Source: Collimonas rhizosphaerae (lineage in GTDB: Bacteria; Pseudomonadota; Gammaproteobacteria; Burkholderiales; Burkholderiaceae_D). Taken from it: 64,000 nucleotides of DNA. Shown here in pieces: positions 1 through 8,900 of this stretch. The notes below the pieces were generated by a model. The model was not told where the DNA came from. It saw only the letters and a program-made list of their open reading frames with translations, and searched no databases. The DNA is taken from contig NZ_JBANDC010000012.1 in NCBI RefSeq assembly GCF_038896935.1, forward strand, positions 89,795 to 153,794. Reading direction: 5' to 3'. Numbering within the stretch: position 1 is the stretch's first letter; the number at the start of each line of letters is the position of its first letter. The position numbers and the translations under genes were made by a program.

Positions 1-29
1 GCAAGACCGCAAATCAGATATTTTGCCAT
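1..29 (-). CDS. 5' end of an unidentified gene running off the left edge
   Basis: On the minus strand an ATG opens a frame reading MAKYLICGL before the window ends. A purine-rich GAAAGAACG sits just upstream. Nine codons are too few to assign a family. Its orientation and its place downstream of wzz fit a further gene of a polysaccharide cluster, which is inference only. It could also be a chance frame. Confidence 0.3.
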
Positions 30-361
30 TCGTTCTTTCAAACGTTATGTGTTGAGTGTACCTGGCTGCACTGCGCTCCCGATACTCGCTTCACCGCGTG
101 CGCCGATCGGATCATCGCTGAGTTGCTTTTCGTTTGACCGCATTATAGACAGAGTTCCAAGTAGAAAAAAACAGAAGAGATTCGGAGACTCCGGGCCGGA
201 TACGGCATTCTCCAAGTCCTTGGTCAATTTCCCTGACACTAATCTGCTGCCAAAAACTATCGATGGCGGCCGGCACTTTTGTTCCAGCCATGGGGAGCTG
301 GCGCGTGACTCCAAGGGGTTAAGCTGCGCTCAAATTCAAGGCGAGCAGCCATTAGGCAGGT
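30..361. other. intergenic, no gene recognised
   Basis: About 330 bases between the wzz-like stop codon and the partial gene at the left edge. Frames on both strands are open in places but have no convincing start, ribosome-binding site or recognisable protein. I see no strong terminator hairpin and no tRNA-like structure. Confidence 0.5.
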
Positions 362-1240
362 TCAACCGGCTGGCGCCTCCTTGGCATTGCTGGAGATTGC
401 ATTCCATGTCTCCTTGTCCTGCATGAGTATCCATATGCCCGTAACCAAAAATCCTAAAAACAGTCCCAATATCGCTGCAGTGCCGATTTTTGGGAAAGCA
501 GGATGCGTAGGCACGTAGATGGCGGTCACCGCTCTTGTGTTGAAGGTTCTGTGCGGATCGAGTTTTTCATTCAGGGCATTGATTTTTTCGCGGAAAATTT
601 GCAGTTCTACCGTGTTGGAACGCAGCATGGAGGCGAGGATGATATCTTCAGAAATGTTTTTTTCAGCGGCTCCCGAAGCATCCATTCTTTGCCGCAGTTC
701 AAGAAGGATCGCCCGCTCGTCTTCCTTTTTTTCCAGCGCATCCTTTGCGGCGGCAATATCCTCTTTCAATTTCGCCAGGGATGGCCTCAACAACTCTTCG
801 TGTTCCGTTTGCAGTACCTCGAATGCCCTGCTCAGATTTTCTTTCGCTTCGCTTGGTGTTTGGCCATTGACTGTCATTTTTACCAGGTCCCCGTCTCTGG
901 TCATGTCGGCAGACAATGTCTTTTTTACGATATTTCTACGCTCATTGGGAAATTCGGCAATCCGAAGCCTTTGCGATTGCACTACCTTGACCGGGAAATT
1001 TGGAAAATTGATGCGCTGGACAACATCGTTGGGCTTTGCCAGCAAATTGGCCGCGGACTCAACTTGTCCTATCTTGAAAAGCAAGGTAGCCGGCCATTGC
1101 TTCGGTAGCATCAGCGCGATGCCGGCAGCAATCAGTGCCCCCAGCAGAGCGGAAACGGCGAGCGAGCTGAAATGCTGTTTTAAAGAGAAAAGTATTGTCG
1201 GTGATAAGGTTTCTGTTTTTTTTGTAAGACTCACTCGCAT
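362..1240 (-). CDS. Wzz/chain-length-determinant family protein
   Basis: Predicted inner-membrane polysaccharide co-polymerase (292 aa), of the type that sets chain length of O-antigen or exopolysaccharide made by a Wzy polymerase. Visible plan: a short cytoplasmic N-terminus, a first membrane helix near residues 28-48, a long periplasmic part with charged coiled-coil-like stretches (about 130-180), and a second membrane helix near 253-273 followed by a short tail. This two-helix arrangement is typical of Wzz. The usual proline/glycine-rich signature before the second helix is weak here (PTHPAFPKIG). There is no C-terminal kinase domain, so it is not a fused Wzc-type protein. The DUF4096 gene lies upstream in the same orientation. 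Which polymer it serves cannot be told. Confidence 0.8.
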   Translation of the reverse strand: MRVSLTKKTETLSPTILFSLKQHFSSLAVSALLGALIAAGIALMLPKQWPATLLFKIGQVESAANLLAKPNDVVQRINFPNFPVKVVQSQRLRIAEFPNERRNIVKKTLSADMTRDGDLVKMTVNGQTPSEAKENLSRAFEVLQTEHEELLRPSLAKLKEDIAAAKDALEKKEDERAILLELRQRMDASGAAEKNISEDIILASMLRSNTVELQIFREKINALNEKLDPHRTFNTRAVTAIYVPTHPAFPKIGTAAILGLFLGFLVTGIWILMQDKETWNAISSNAKEAPAG

Positions 1241-1360
1241 TTCCCTATTTGCAAAAAATAATTTGCCTGTTTATTACAAACTGTAAGGTTGGGTGCATGG
1301 ATCAAGATAAAGATTGAGAGATTTCCGGAAAGGTAAAGCACGTCAAGAAAATTTCCGTCT

Positions 1361-1813
1361 TCATTTACTGACTAATCCGACCCAATGTGATGTCGACAGC
1401 AAAGTATCTTGAGAAATATTATGTTCGACTCGTCTGTAAAAGGTCGCTTTGGCCCCGGCGTAAATAGCCCGCTTTTCCCTTTTTAAAATGACGCGCTTTC
1501 TTTCGTGATCGGCATATTCTGCAATTCTTTCGAGCATTGCCATAAGGGTGTCGTCGCCGTCAACGTTATCTACCAATTGCCGCCAGAAATTGGATTCATT
1601 CCAGCGCCTGAAGCGCATATAAATATTTGAACGGGCTCCAAACTCTGGCGGCAGATCTACCCAGACGTTGTATTTATTGGAAATAAACCACAAAATGGCA
1701 TCGATGAACTTGCGATTGTTTCTAGCGCGAGCCACTCCCATCCCCATTCCCCGCAAAAAAGGCTCTAACTGCCGCCACTGGTCATCTCCGAGTTTCATGA
1801 TTGGATTTTGCAT
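1361..1813 (-). CDS. stand-alone DUF4096 (IS5-type transposase N-terminal domain) protein
   Basis: A 150-residue protein whose first ~95 residues match the DUF4096 pattern found at the front of IS5-family transposases: DDQWRQLEPFL, an RxxIDAILW segment, and RYRRW-like FRRWNESNFW. The DDE catalytic domain that follows in a real transposase is absent. The rest is a basic tail of about 55 residues. No terminal inverted repeats are evident around it. It may be a decayed IS, or a domesticated DNA-binding protein acting on the neighbouring polysaccharide gene. A second in-frame ATG five codons in (position 1798) is an alternative start. Confidence 0.65.
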   Translation of the reverse strand: MQNPIMKLGDDQWRQLEPFLRGMGMGVARARNNRKFIDAILWFISNKYNVWVDLPPEFGARSNIYMRFRRWNESNFWRQLVDNVDGDDTLMAMLERIAEYADHERKRVILKREKRAIYAGAKATFYRRVEHNISQDTLLSTSHWVGLVSK

Positions 1814-2315
1814 AAAATTTATCGACCTCGCTCTAAGTTAAAAACTGATGTTGATCAGGTTCCTATTGCATTTGGATGTGGACTTGCGGTGCGGCCAAAA
1901 CGTTCAAGCGGCGTTTGGCTACAAAAATTCTAACTAAAACAACCGCAGGGAAAATCTTGCTGAAATTAAAGTCATTGATTTTCATGACAATTCACAAGGT
2001 TTCATAGAAGCCCTCCGCTGTGGCCTAAAAAGCGCGTCTCGGGAAATGTGGCCTGGACGGGGGCCTGGATAGGGAATTCATGCGCAGGCTGGGTGCGGCG
2101 ATTTTCGGATATTGATTGAAAGAGGCTTTGAAATCATTTTATTGAATCATGCGGTTTCACAGCTTTGACGGTTGCCGCAAGTTTTCAGAAAATCGAGGGC
2201 TATTAAAAAACAAGCCAGGCGGTTGCAAACTGGTTCATGAAACGACGACTCGGTATTTATGTTTTGCGCATCCTCGGTCAAATCGAATTCCGATAATCTC
2301 GCCGGCCCCCATGGA
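1814..2315. other. ~500-bp intergenic region, no gene recognised
   Basis: Lies between the SDR stop codon and the start of the DUF4096 gene, both on the minus strand. It must hold the promoter of the DUF4096/wzz pair if they are transcribed separately from the SDR. The half next to the DUF4096 gene is AT-rich. Plus-strand frames here are antisense or unconvincing. No clear operator, terminator or RNA gene was seen. Confidence 0.5.
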
Positions 2316-3443
2316 TTATTTAAAATCCCATTTCATCTGGTTGGCGATAGAGATATTCCGGGTGCTGGTCGCGCACAAGCCGATATATTCCGTCAATGGC
2401 GGCGCGCTGGCCACGCCTTCAGCCAGCAGGTTGCGGTTGCTGAAGACGTAATTGAGCCTGGCGAATTCCCCATATAGTTTCAAAGCCTTGGCCAGCAGCC
2501 GCGGATTGCAGTCGGGAATGCGGACCTTGATGCGCGGTATCAGCTGGTCTATCTGTCCGACTTCGATCCGCTCATAGTCGCGGCCATACACCCCCTTGCG
2601 CCCGCCGGCCGCCAGCGCCAGGTCGAGTTGGCGGAAGGAGCGGCTGGACTGGATCCCGGCCGACAGGTGGAACACCGGCTGCGCCAGGGTTTCCTTGAGT
2701 GCCAGGTGCAGGATGGCGCGGGCGCACCAGTCGACCGGCACGACGTCGATCTTGTCATCCAGCGAGGTGGTCAGCACGCCGAGTTTCTGCCACACCATGA
2801 ACACCCAGAAAATGCTTTGCGACGGCGTACAGCCGAGCCGGGTATGGCCGACCACGATGGAGGGGCGCAGCACCACCAGCGGCAGGTCGGGAAAATGTTC
2901 CCGCAGGCGTCGTTCGCCGATGGCTTTGGAACGGGTGTACGGCACCAGGTGGTGTTCCTGCGCCAGCGGCAGGCTCAGCATTTCGGGAATGCTGTTGTCA
3001 GCCGCGGAATGGCTGCCGCAAGCCATGGCGGTGCCTATATAGAGGAAACGCCGCAGCCGCGGCCGGCCTTCCATCAGCGCCGCCAGCGCCAGCGTGCCGT
3101 CAATATTGGTTTTTCCCAGCGCCGGATGGTCGGCGAACGTCGCCAGCGCCGCGCAGTGGATTACGGTCGACACCTGTTCCAGGCGCGGATCGAGGGCGAC
3201 GCCGGCCAGCTCCGGCAACTCGGCGCACAGCACCTGCTGCGAACTCAGCTGCGCCAGGTCGGCGTCGCTGGCGCCGATCTGCTTGAGCTGGATCCACAGG
3301 CGTTCCAGGGCCTGCCTCGGATTCGGCGCCCGCACCATCAGCAGCAGGCGATGCGCCAGCCCGGCCTGGATTGCTTCCACCGCGGTGGCGCTGCCCAGGA
3401 AACCGGTGGCGCCGGTGATCAGGATCAGGTCGTCGCTGGCCAT
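2316..3443 (-). CDS. SDR-family thioester reductase / NAD(P)-binding protein
   Basis: Extended short-chain dehydrogenase-like protein (375 aa from this ATG). The Rossmann glycine motif GATGFLG is at residues 11-17 and the catalytic-type YxxxK is Y169/K173 (YTRSK). The spacing, the PEMLSLPL region and the VLRPSIVVGH segment resemble the NAD_binding_4 group (thioester reductase domains of carboxylic-acid reductases, fatty acyl-CoA reductases), here as a free enzyme without carrier or adenylation domains. Substrate unknown. An in-frame TTG lies three codons upstream. I prefer the ATG because it follows the stop of the small upstream frame by two bases, which suggests translational coupling. Confidence 0.7.
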   Translation of the reverse strand: MASDDLILITGATGFLGSATAVEAIQAGLAHRLLLMVRAPNPRQALERLWIQLKQIGASDADLAQLSSQQVLCAELPELAGVALDPRLEQVSTVIHCAALATFADHPALGKTNIDGTLALAALMEGRPRLRRFLYIGTAMACGSHSAADNSIPEMLSLPLAQEHHLVPYTRSKAIGERRLREHFPDLPLVVLRPSIVVGHTRLGCTPSQSIFWVFMVWQKLGVLTTSLDDKIDVVPVDWCARAILHLALKETLAQPVFHLSAGIQSSRSFRQLDLALAAGGRKGVYGRDYERIEVGQIDQLIPRIKVRIPDCNPRLLAKALKLYGEFARLNYVFSNRNLLAEGVASAPPLTEYIGLCATSTRNISIANQMKWDFK

Positions 3444-3445
3444 GT

Positions 3446-3592
3446 TCAGCAACTGGCGACGTACGCGGCGGCCAAGGTGTGCAGCGTCCAGTTCTTGTCG
3501 GACTGGCGGTTCCAGCCAAGGCTGGCGCTCACTTCGTATAGCCCGCTATTGGGCTCGAAAGCGGCGTAGCCGGAATTGAGAGGTTTTTTCAT
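3446..3592 (-). pseudogene. 48-residue frame, possible remnant of a MipA/OmpV-type outer-membrane protein
   Basis: An ATG frame of 48 codons ends two bases before the SDR start codon. It has no signal peptide. The stretch around GLYEVSASLGW and NWTLHTLAAAYV resembles the paired beta-strands near the C-terminus of MipA/OmpV proteins (G-L-x-x-V ... W-x-L). mipA genes often sit beside OmpR-type two-component genes, and such a pair starts 200 bp away. It may be the tail of a deleted mipA, or a genuine small protein coupled to the SDR. The homology is a weak visual match only. Confidence 0.4.
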
Positions 3593-3786
3593 TGTCGGCT
3601 TTCTAATCGTATTGTGCACGCTGTGCTGCTAGGGAATGGCCATGCCGGATCGGTCAAGCAAGTAGTATCCGCGAGCGATATGAAGGAAACATGAGCCATT
3701 CGTTAACGTTTGCTGAAGACGCTATGAGCCGTTTAAAAGCAGACCCTTCAGCTTTTCTTCACGTTAGAGTGTTTAAATACGGGCTT

Positions 3787-4470
3787 ATGAAAATACTGTT
3801 GATCGAAGACGACCTGGACCTCGGCAACGGCGTGCGCATCGCCTTGTCCGACCACGGCATGGACGTGGTGTGGGTGCGCCAGCTGGAGGATGCGCTGCGC
3901 CACCTGGAATCCGACGCCTGCGACCTGGTGCTGCTCGACCTCGGCTTGCCCGACGGCGACGGCCTGAGCCTGCTGACCCGCTTGCGCCGCGACAAGAAGG
4001 GCCTGCCGGTGATCATCCTGAGCGCCCGCGATGCGGTCAGCGACCGCCTGCTCGGCCTCGACAGCGGCGCCGACGATTACCTGGTCAAACCCTTCGTGCT
4101 GGCTGAACTGCTGTCGCGCGTGCGCGCCCTGGCGCGGCGCAGCTACGGCTTCGATGGCGAAACCATGGAGCTGCGCGGCCTGTCGCTGCATGCGCCGACC
4201 CGCCGCGTCACCGTGCAAGAGCGGCCGGTGGAGCTCACCGCCAGCGAATACGCCTTGCTCAGCACCTTGCTGATCCGCGCCGACCGCGTGGTGACGCGCC
4301 GCATCTTGGAAGACCTGGCGCTGCCCGGCGGCCAGGGCAACGCCAGCAACACCCTGGATGTGCACATGGCGAACCTGCGGCGCAAGATCGGCGACGGCTA
4401 TATCCGCACCGTGCGCGGCGTCGGTTTCGTGATAGACCTGCAGGCGCCGGCCCGCAGCGCCCGCAAATGA
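3787..4470 (+). CDS. OmpR-family response regulator
   Basis: DNA-binding response regulator of 227 aa. Receiver domain residues 1-115 with the acidic pair D8/D9, phospho-acceptor D51 (LLDLGLPDGDG) and conserved K101 (LVKPF). A winged-helix Trans_reg_C domain follows, ending in the usual VRGVGF wing. I chose the ATG at 3787 because MKILLIEDD is the canonical N-terminus; a longer open frame from 3691 has no family support. The stop codon overlaps the histidine-kinase ATG (ATGA), so the two are coupled. Closest in architecture to QseB/PmrA-type regulators. The target is unknown, though the A2M-pbpC pair lies directly downstream. Confidence 0.9.
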   Translation: MKILLIEDDLDLGNGVRIALSDHGMDVVWVRQLEDALRHLESDACDLVLLDLGLPDGDGLSLLTRLRRDKKGLPVIILSARDAVSDRLLGLDSGADDYLVKPFVLAELLSRVRALARRSYGFDGETMELRGLSLHAPTRRVTVQERPVELTASEYALLSTLLIRADRVVTRRILEDLALPGGQGNASNTLDVHMANLRRKIGDGYIRTVRGVGFVIDLQAPARSARK

Positions 4471-5861
4471 TGCGCCGCTGGTGGAGCGGGCTGGTGCGGC
4501 CGACCCTGGTGCGGCGCCTGCTGCTGGCGCAGATGCTGTTGCTGACGCTGCTGTGGAGCCTGTTTATCGGCTACGCCATGTTCGAGACCAGCCGGGCGCC
4601 GGGCCCGATCAGCCTTGACCGCACGTATGAGGCAATATTCGGCGTTGTCGAGAACCTGGCCGACAATCCCGAGCGCCAGCACAATGTGCTGCGCCTGATC
4701 GACCAGGCGGTGCGCGAAGGCTACGGCGTCGGCGGCAATACGCCGAAGCTGTCGCCCAGCATCCAGGTGCGGCAAGCCGGGAAACTGATTTACCAGTCCG
4801 AGGATACGCCAGGCGGCATCCGCAACCGGCGCCTCGGCCAGCCCGAAACCCTGTATGTCGACGGCGTGCGCTGGCGCGCCCGCACCGTGCAATCGCGGCA
4901 GTCCGATACCAGCGTCACCATGATCGTGCCGGCGGACGGCATGGAAATGCTGATCGACATGAATTCGCGCGGCTATTATTCCTTGCCCTTGTTGATCAGC
5001 CTGCCGTTCCTGCTGCTGCCGGCCTGGCTGTCGATCCGCATGGCCTTGCGTCCCTGGAGCCGGGTGGCGCGCGAAGTGGCCGCGCGCGGTCCGCAGAACC
5101 TGGCGCCCCTGGAATACAAGCCCAAGCACCTGGAACTGAGTTCCATGGTGGACCGGATCAATGCCTTGCTGCAGCGCATGAGCGACAGCGTAGAGCGGGA
5201 ACGCAATTTCATCGCCGACGCCGCGCATGAACTGCGTACCCCGCTGGCCGCCATGCGGGTCAATGTGGAAGCCTTGCAAAGCCAGGCCGGCAACCAGCGC
5301 CAGCAGGAACTGCTGGCGGGGATATTGAGCAGCAACAGCCGCGCCACCAGGCTGGTCGGCCAGCTGCTGATGCTGATGCGCAGCGATCCCACCGCCAGCA
5401 TCGCGCTGGAGCGGCTCGACCTCGGCGTGCTGCTGCAGGACCGGCTGGCCGTCTTGTCGAACCTGGCCCAGCTGCGGCAGATCGAGCTGGAGCTGACGTC
5501 CGAAGGCCGGTGCTACATCCTCGGCCATCGCGACAGCCTGGTGTCGCTGATCGACAACCTGGTCGACAATGCGATCAAATACAGCCCGCCGGGCGCTACC
5601 GTGTTCGTCAGCCTGCACAGCAACCTGACCCAGGTCGTGCTGAACGTGGCGGACCAGGGACCGGGCATTGCGCCGGCGCTGCGCGAACGCGTGTTCGACC
5701 GGTTTTTCCGCAATCCGGACCAGACCCAGAGCGGCAGCGGGCTGGGCCTGACGATCGTCAAGTCGGTGGCGCACCAGCACAGCGCGTTTGTTCGGCTCAA
5801 CGCCGCCGACGACGACCAGGGTTTGCTGGTCGAAGTCAGGTTTCCATGGGCGTCGGCGTGA
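4467..5861 (+). CDS. sensor histidine kinase, partner of the preceding regulator
   Basis: Inner-membrane sensor kinase of 464 aa. The first membrane helix is near residues 18-38, then a periplasmic loop of about 130 residues, and a second helix near 172-190. A linker leads to the dimerisation/phosphotransfer domain with H254 in HELRTPLAAM, then the HATPase_c domain with N-box DNLVDNAIKYS, G1 box DQGPGI and G2 box GSGLGL. All catalytic elements are intact. QseC/PmrB-like organisation; the sensed signal cannot be read from the sequence. The A2M gene follows after 133 bp, which makes envelope stress a reasonable but untested guess. Confidence 0.9.
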   Translation: MMRRWWSGLVRPTLVRRLLLAQMLLLTLLWSLFIGYAMFETSRAPGPISLDRTYEAIFGVVENLADNPERQHNVLRLIDQAVREGYGVGGNTPKLSPSIQVRQAGKLIYQSEDTPGGIRNRRLGQPETLYVDGVRWRARTVQSRQSDTSVTMIVPADGMEMLIDMNSRGYYSLPLLISLPFLLLPAWLSIRMALRPWSRVAREVAARGPQNLAPLEYKPKHLELSSMVDRINALLQRMSDSVERERNFIADAAHELRTPLAAMRVNVEALQSQAGNQRQQELLAGILSSNSRATRLVGQLLMLMRSDPTASIALERLDLGVLLQDRLAVLSNLAQLRQIELELTSEGRCYILGHRDSLVSLIDNLVDNAIKYSPPGATVFVSLHSNLTQVVLNVADQGPGIAPALRERVFDRFFRNPDQTQSGSGLGLTIVKSVAHQHSAFVRLNAADDDQGLLVEVRFPWASA

Positions 5862-5994
5862 CCGCGGCGCCAGGACGGCAGCGGCAAAAAGACAACAGGA
5901 GCGTGTTGTTCAAACGATAAAATTGCCATATAGACATAGAGATGCTGTATCCTCGCGAAGTCATATTTCATCTTTTCCTAGCCCGAGGATTGTC

Positions 5995-8900
5995 ATGCAA
6001 GCAGCGACACAACGAAAGAAAACCAACAGCAGCGCCGTGCGCTTTCCGGGGCTGTTTTTTTTCGGCCGCAAACTCTGCGGCGCGCGCAATACGCTGGCGC
6101 TGCTGGCGGCGCTGATGGCCGGCCAGGCGGCGCAAACCGTCCATGCGGCCGGCATCAACAGCTTTTCACCGCAGGGCGAGGTCGTCCAGGTGCGCCAGGT
6201 GCGGGTGAATTTCTCGGAAGCCGCCATCAAGTTCGGCGACCCGAAATCGCCCACGCCGTTCGACATCAGCTGTTCCGAGGCCGGCAGCGGGCGCTGGGCC
6301 GACGAGCGTAACTGGATCTACGATTTCGTGCGCGACGTGCCGCCGGGAACGCGCTGCGGCTTTACCGTGAAGACCGGGTTCAAGCTGCTGTCCGGCGCCG
6401 CGGTCAGCGGCAAGACCGTATTCCAGTTCAATACCGGCGGTCCGGCCGTGGTCGACATCATGCCGCGCGGCGACAGGATCGAAGAAGAGCAAGCCTTCAT
6501 CCTGATACAGAACGGCGCCGCCACCAGCGACAGCATCCTGAAGCACGTGTACTGCCAGGCCGAGGGCGTGCATGAACGGATCCCGGTCAAATTCATCGCC
6601 GGCGCCGAACGCAAGCAGCTGCTCGAGCATTTCGCCGACAAGATCAATCCGGACCGGGTCAGCACCTTGCAATGCCAGCAGCGCCTGCCTAACGACGGCG
6701 CGGTCAGCCTGACCTGGGACAAGGGCGTGAGCACCGCTTCAGGCATCGCCAGCAGCCAGCCGCAAGTCTTCAAATTCAAGGTGCGGCCGACCTTTACCGC
6801 CAGCGTCAGCTGCGAGCGCGAGAACGCCAATGCTGCCTGCGCGCCTATCCTGCCGCTGCGCATCCTGTTTACCGCGCCGGTGCCGCGCAAGCTGGCGGAA
6901 GGCGTGACGCTGAACGCTTCCAACGGCAAGCTGAAGCCATTTTTTGAAAAGAACGATACCGACGACACGGTGTCGCAGCTGACCTTCAAGCCGCCGTTTG
7001 CCGAGAAGGCGGAACTCAGTGTTGATTTGCCGTCCGGTTTCCAGGACGAGAACGGCCGGCCGCTGTCGAACGCCGCTGCGTTTCCGCTGAAGGTGCGGAT
7101 GGCGGATTATCCGCCGCTGGCGAAATTTCCCTCGGCGCCGTTCGGCATCATCGAGCTCAACGCCGACGCCACCTTGCCGGTCACCCTGCGCAGCGTCGAA
7201 ACCGGCATGCTGGCCCGCAGCGCCGACGGCAAGGTCAATCCCGGCACGGTCAGCAACCTGAAAGTCAGCGACGACCAGAACATCATCGCCTGGCTGACCA
7301 AGCTCAGGAAATATCACGAAACCACGATCGCCATCAACAAGAAGCAGGTGGAAACCCGCAGCATCGGTCTGCTGGCGAAGCAGGCCGGGGCCAAGACCCT
7401 GGACCTGCCGCCGTCGCCGGACAGCAAGGATGGCGTGCGGCCGTTTGAAGTCATCGGCATTCCGCTCAAGGATCCGGGTTTCTACGTGGTCGAGCTGGAA
7501 TCGCAAAAACTGGGTGCCTCCTTGCTAGGCAAAGCCGCGCCCATGTATGTGCGCACCAGCGCGCTGGTGACCAACCTGTCGGTGCACGTCAAGATCGGCC
7601 GCCAGAACGGCGCGGTGTGGGTCACCACGCTGGACAGCGCCAAGCCGGTGGCCGACGCCGACGTGCGGATTTCCGATTGCCGCGGCACCGAGCTGTGGCG
7701 CGGCAGGACCGACAAGACCGGGATTGCCATGGTGCCGGAGTTCCCGCTGGACGGTTGCCGCAACGGCGACGGCAACCAGCCGGGACATATCGACGGATTT
7801 TTCGTCAGCGCCCGCAAGACCGACGACAAGGGCCGCGCCGATATGGCTTTTGCGCTGACGTCGTGGAACGACGGCATCGAATCCTGGCGCTTCAACTTGC
7901 CGATGGATTACGACAAGTCCGCTACCGTGCGCGCCCATACGATATTTGACCGGACCTTGTTCCGTGCCGGCGAAACGGTATCGATGAAACACGTGATCCG
8001 CACCGAGACCATGCAGGGTTTCGGCCTGCTGCCGACCGACAAGCTGCCGACCCGGGTGCGCATCACCCACCAGGGCAGCGGCCAGGAATACCAGTTTGCG
8101 CTGAACTGGCGCGGCCAGAAGAATGCCGAAACCGTGTTCCAGGTGCCGAAGGAAGCCAAGCTGGGCAGCTACGAAGTGGTGCTGGACGGCGGCAAGGTGA
8201 AGAGCGGCGTCATTGGCGGCGACGCCGATGCGGACGCTGATTCCGACGCCGACTCCGAGAGCGGAGGCTATGATGAAAACCGCCGCAGCTACAGCAGCGG
8301 CAGTTTCCGCGTCGAAGAATTCCGCCTGCCGTTGCTGCAGGGACGCATTACGCCGCCCAAGACCCTGGTAGCGCCGAAAGAAGTACCGCTTGCCGTGCAG
8401 CTCAATTACCTGAACGGCGGCGGCGCTTCCGGCCAGGCGGTGCATATCACCAGCCTGTTGCGCGGCAAGGCTGTGAGTTTTTCCGGTTACGACGGTTATT
8501 CCTTTGCGGCGGGGCGCAACGATGAAGACAGCAGCGCCGACAGCCAGAAAATCGTCGCCGACAAGCTGCCGGTGACCCTGGACAAGGCCGGCGCCGGCAA
8601 GACCGTGGTGAAGGACATGCCGGCGGTCACGGTGCCGAAGGAATTGCTGACGGAAATGACGTATGCCGATCCTAATGGAGAAATCCAGACCGTATCAAGC
8701 GTGACGCCGGTCTGGCCTGCGGCAGTGGTGGTCGGCCTGAAAGCGGGGGAGTGGGTTTCGGTCAAGAAGAAACTGACGCTGACGGCGGTTGCCCTCAATC
8801 CGGCCGGGCAGCCGCAAGCCGGCGTGCCGATCGAGATCAGCGGAACCAGCAAGCAGACCAATTCGCATCGCAAGCGCATGGTGGGCGGATTCTACGCATA

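Noticed and set aside
1361..1813. A complete IS5-family insertion sequence
   Set aside because: No DDE catalytic domain, no second frame, and no flanking inverted or direct repeats were seen.
5788..5994. Open frame upstream of the alpha-2-macroglobulin start, in frame with it
   Set aside because: It overlaps the kinase gene in another frame and would bury the signal peptide. The ATG at 5995 has a ribosome-binding site and a proper signal sequence.
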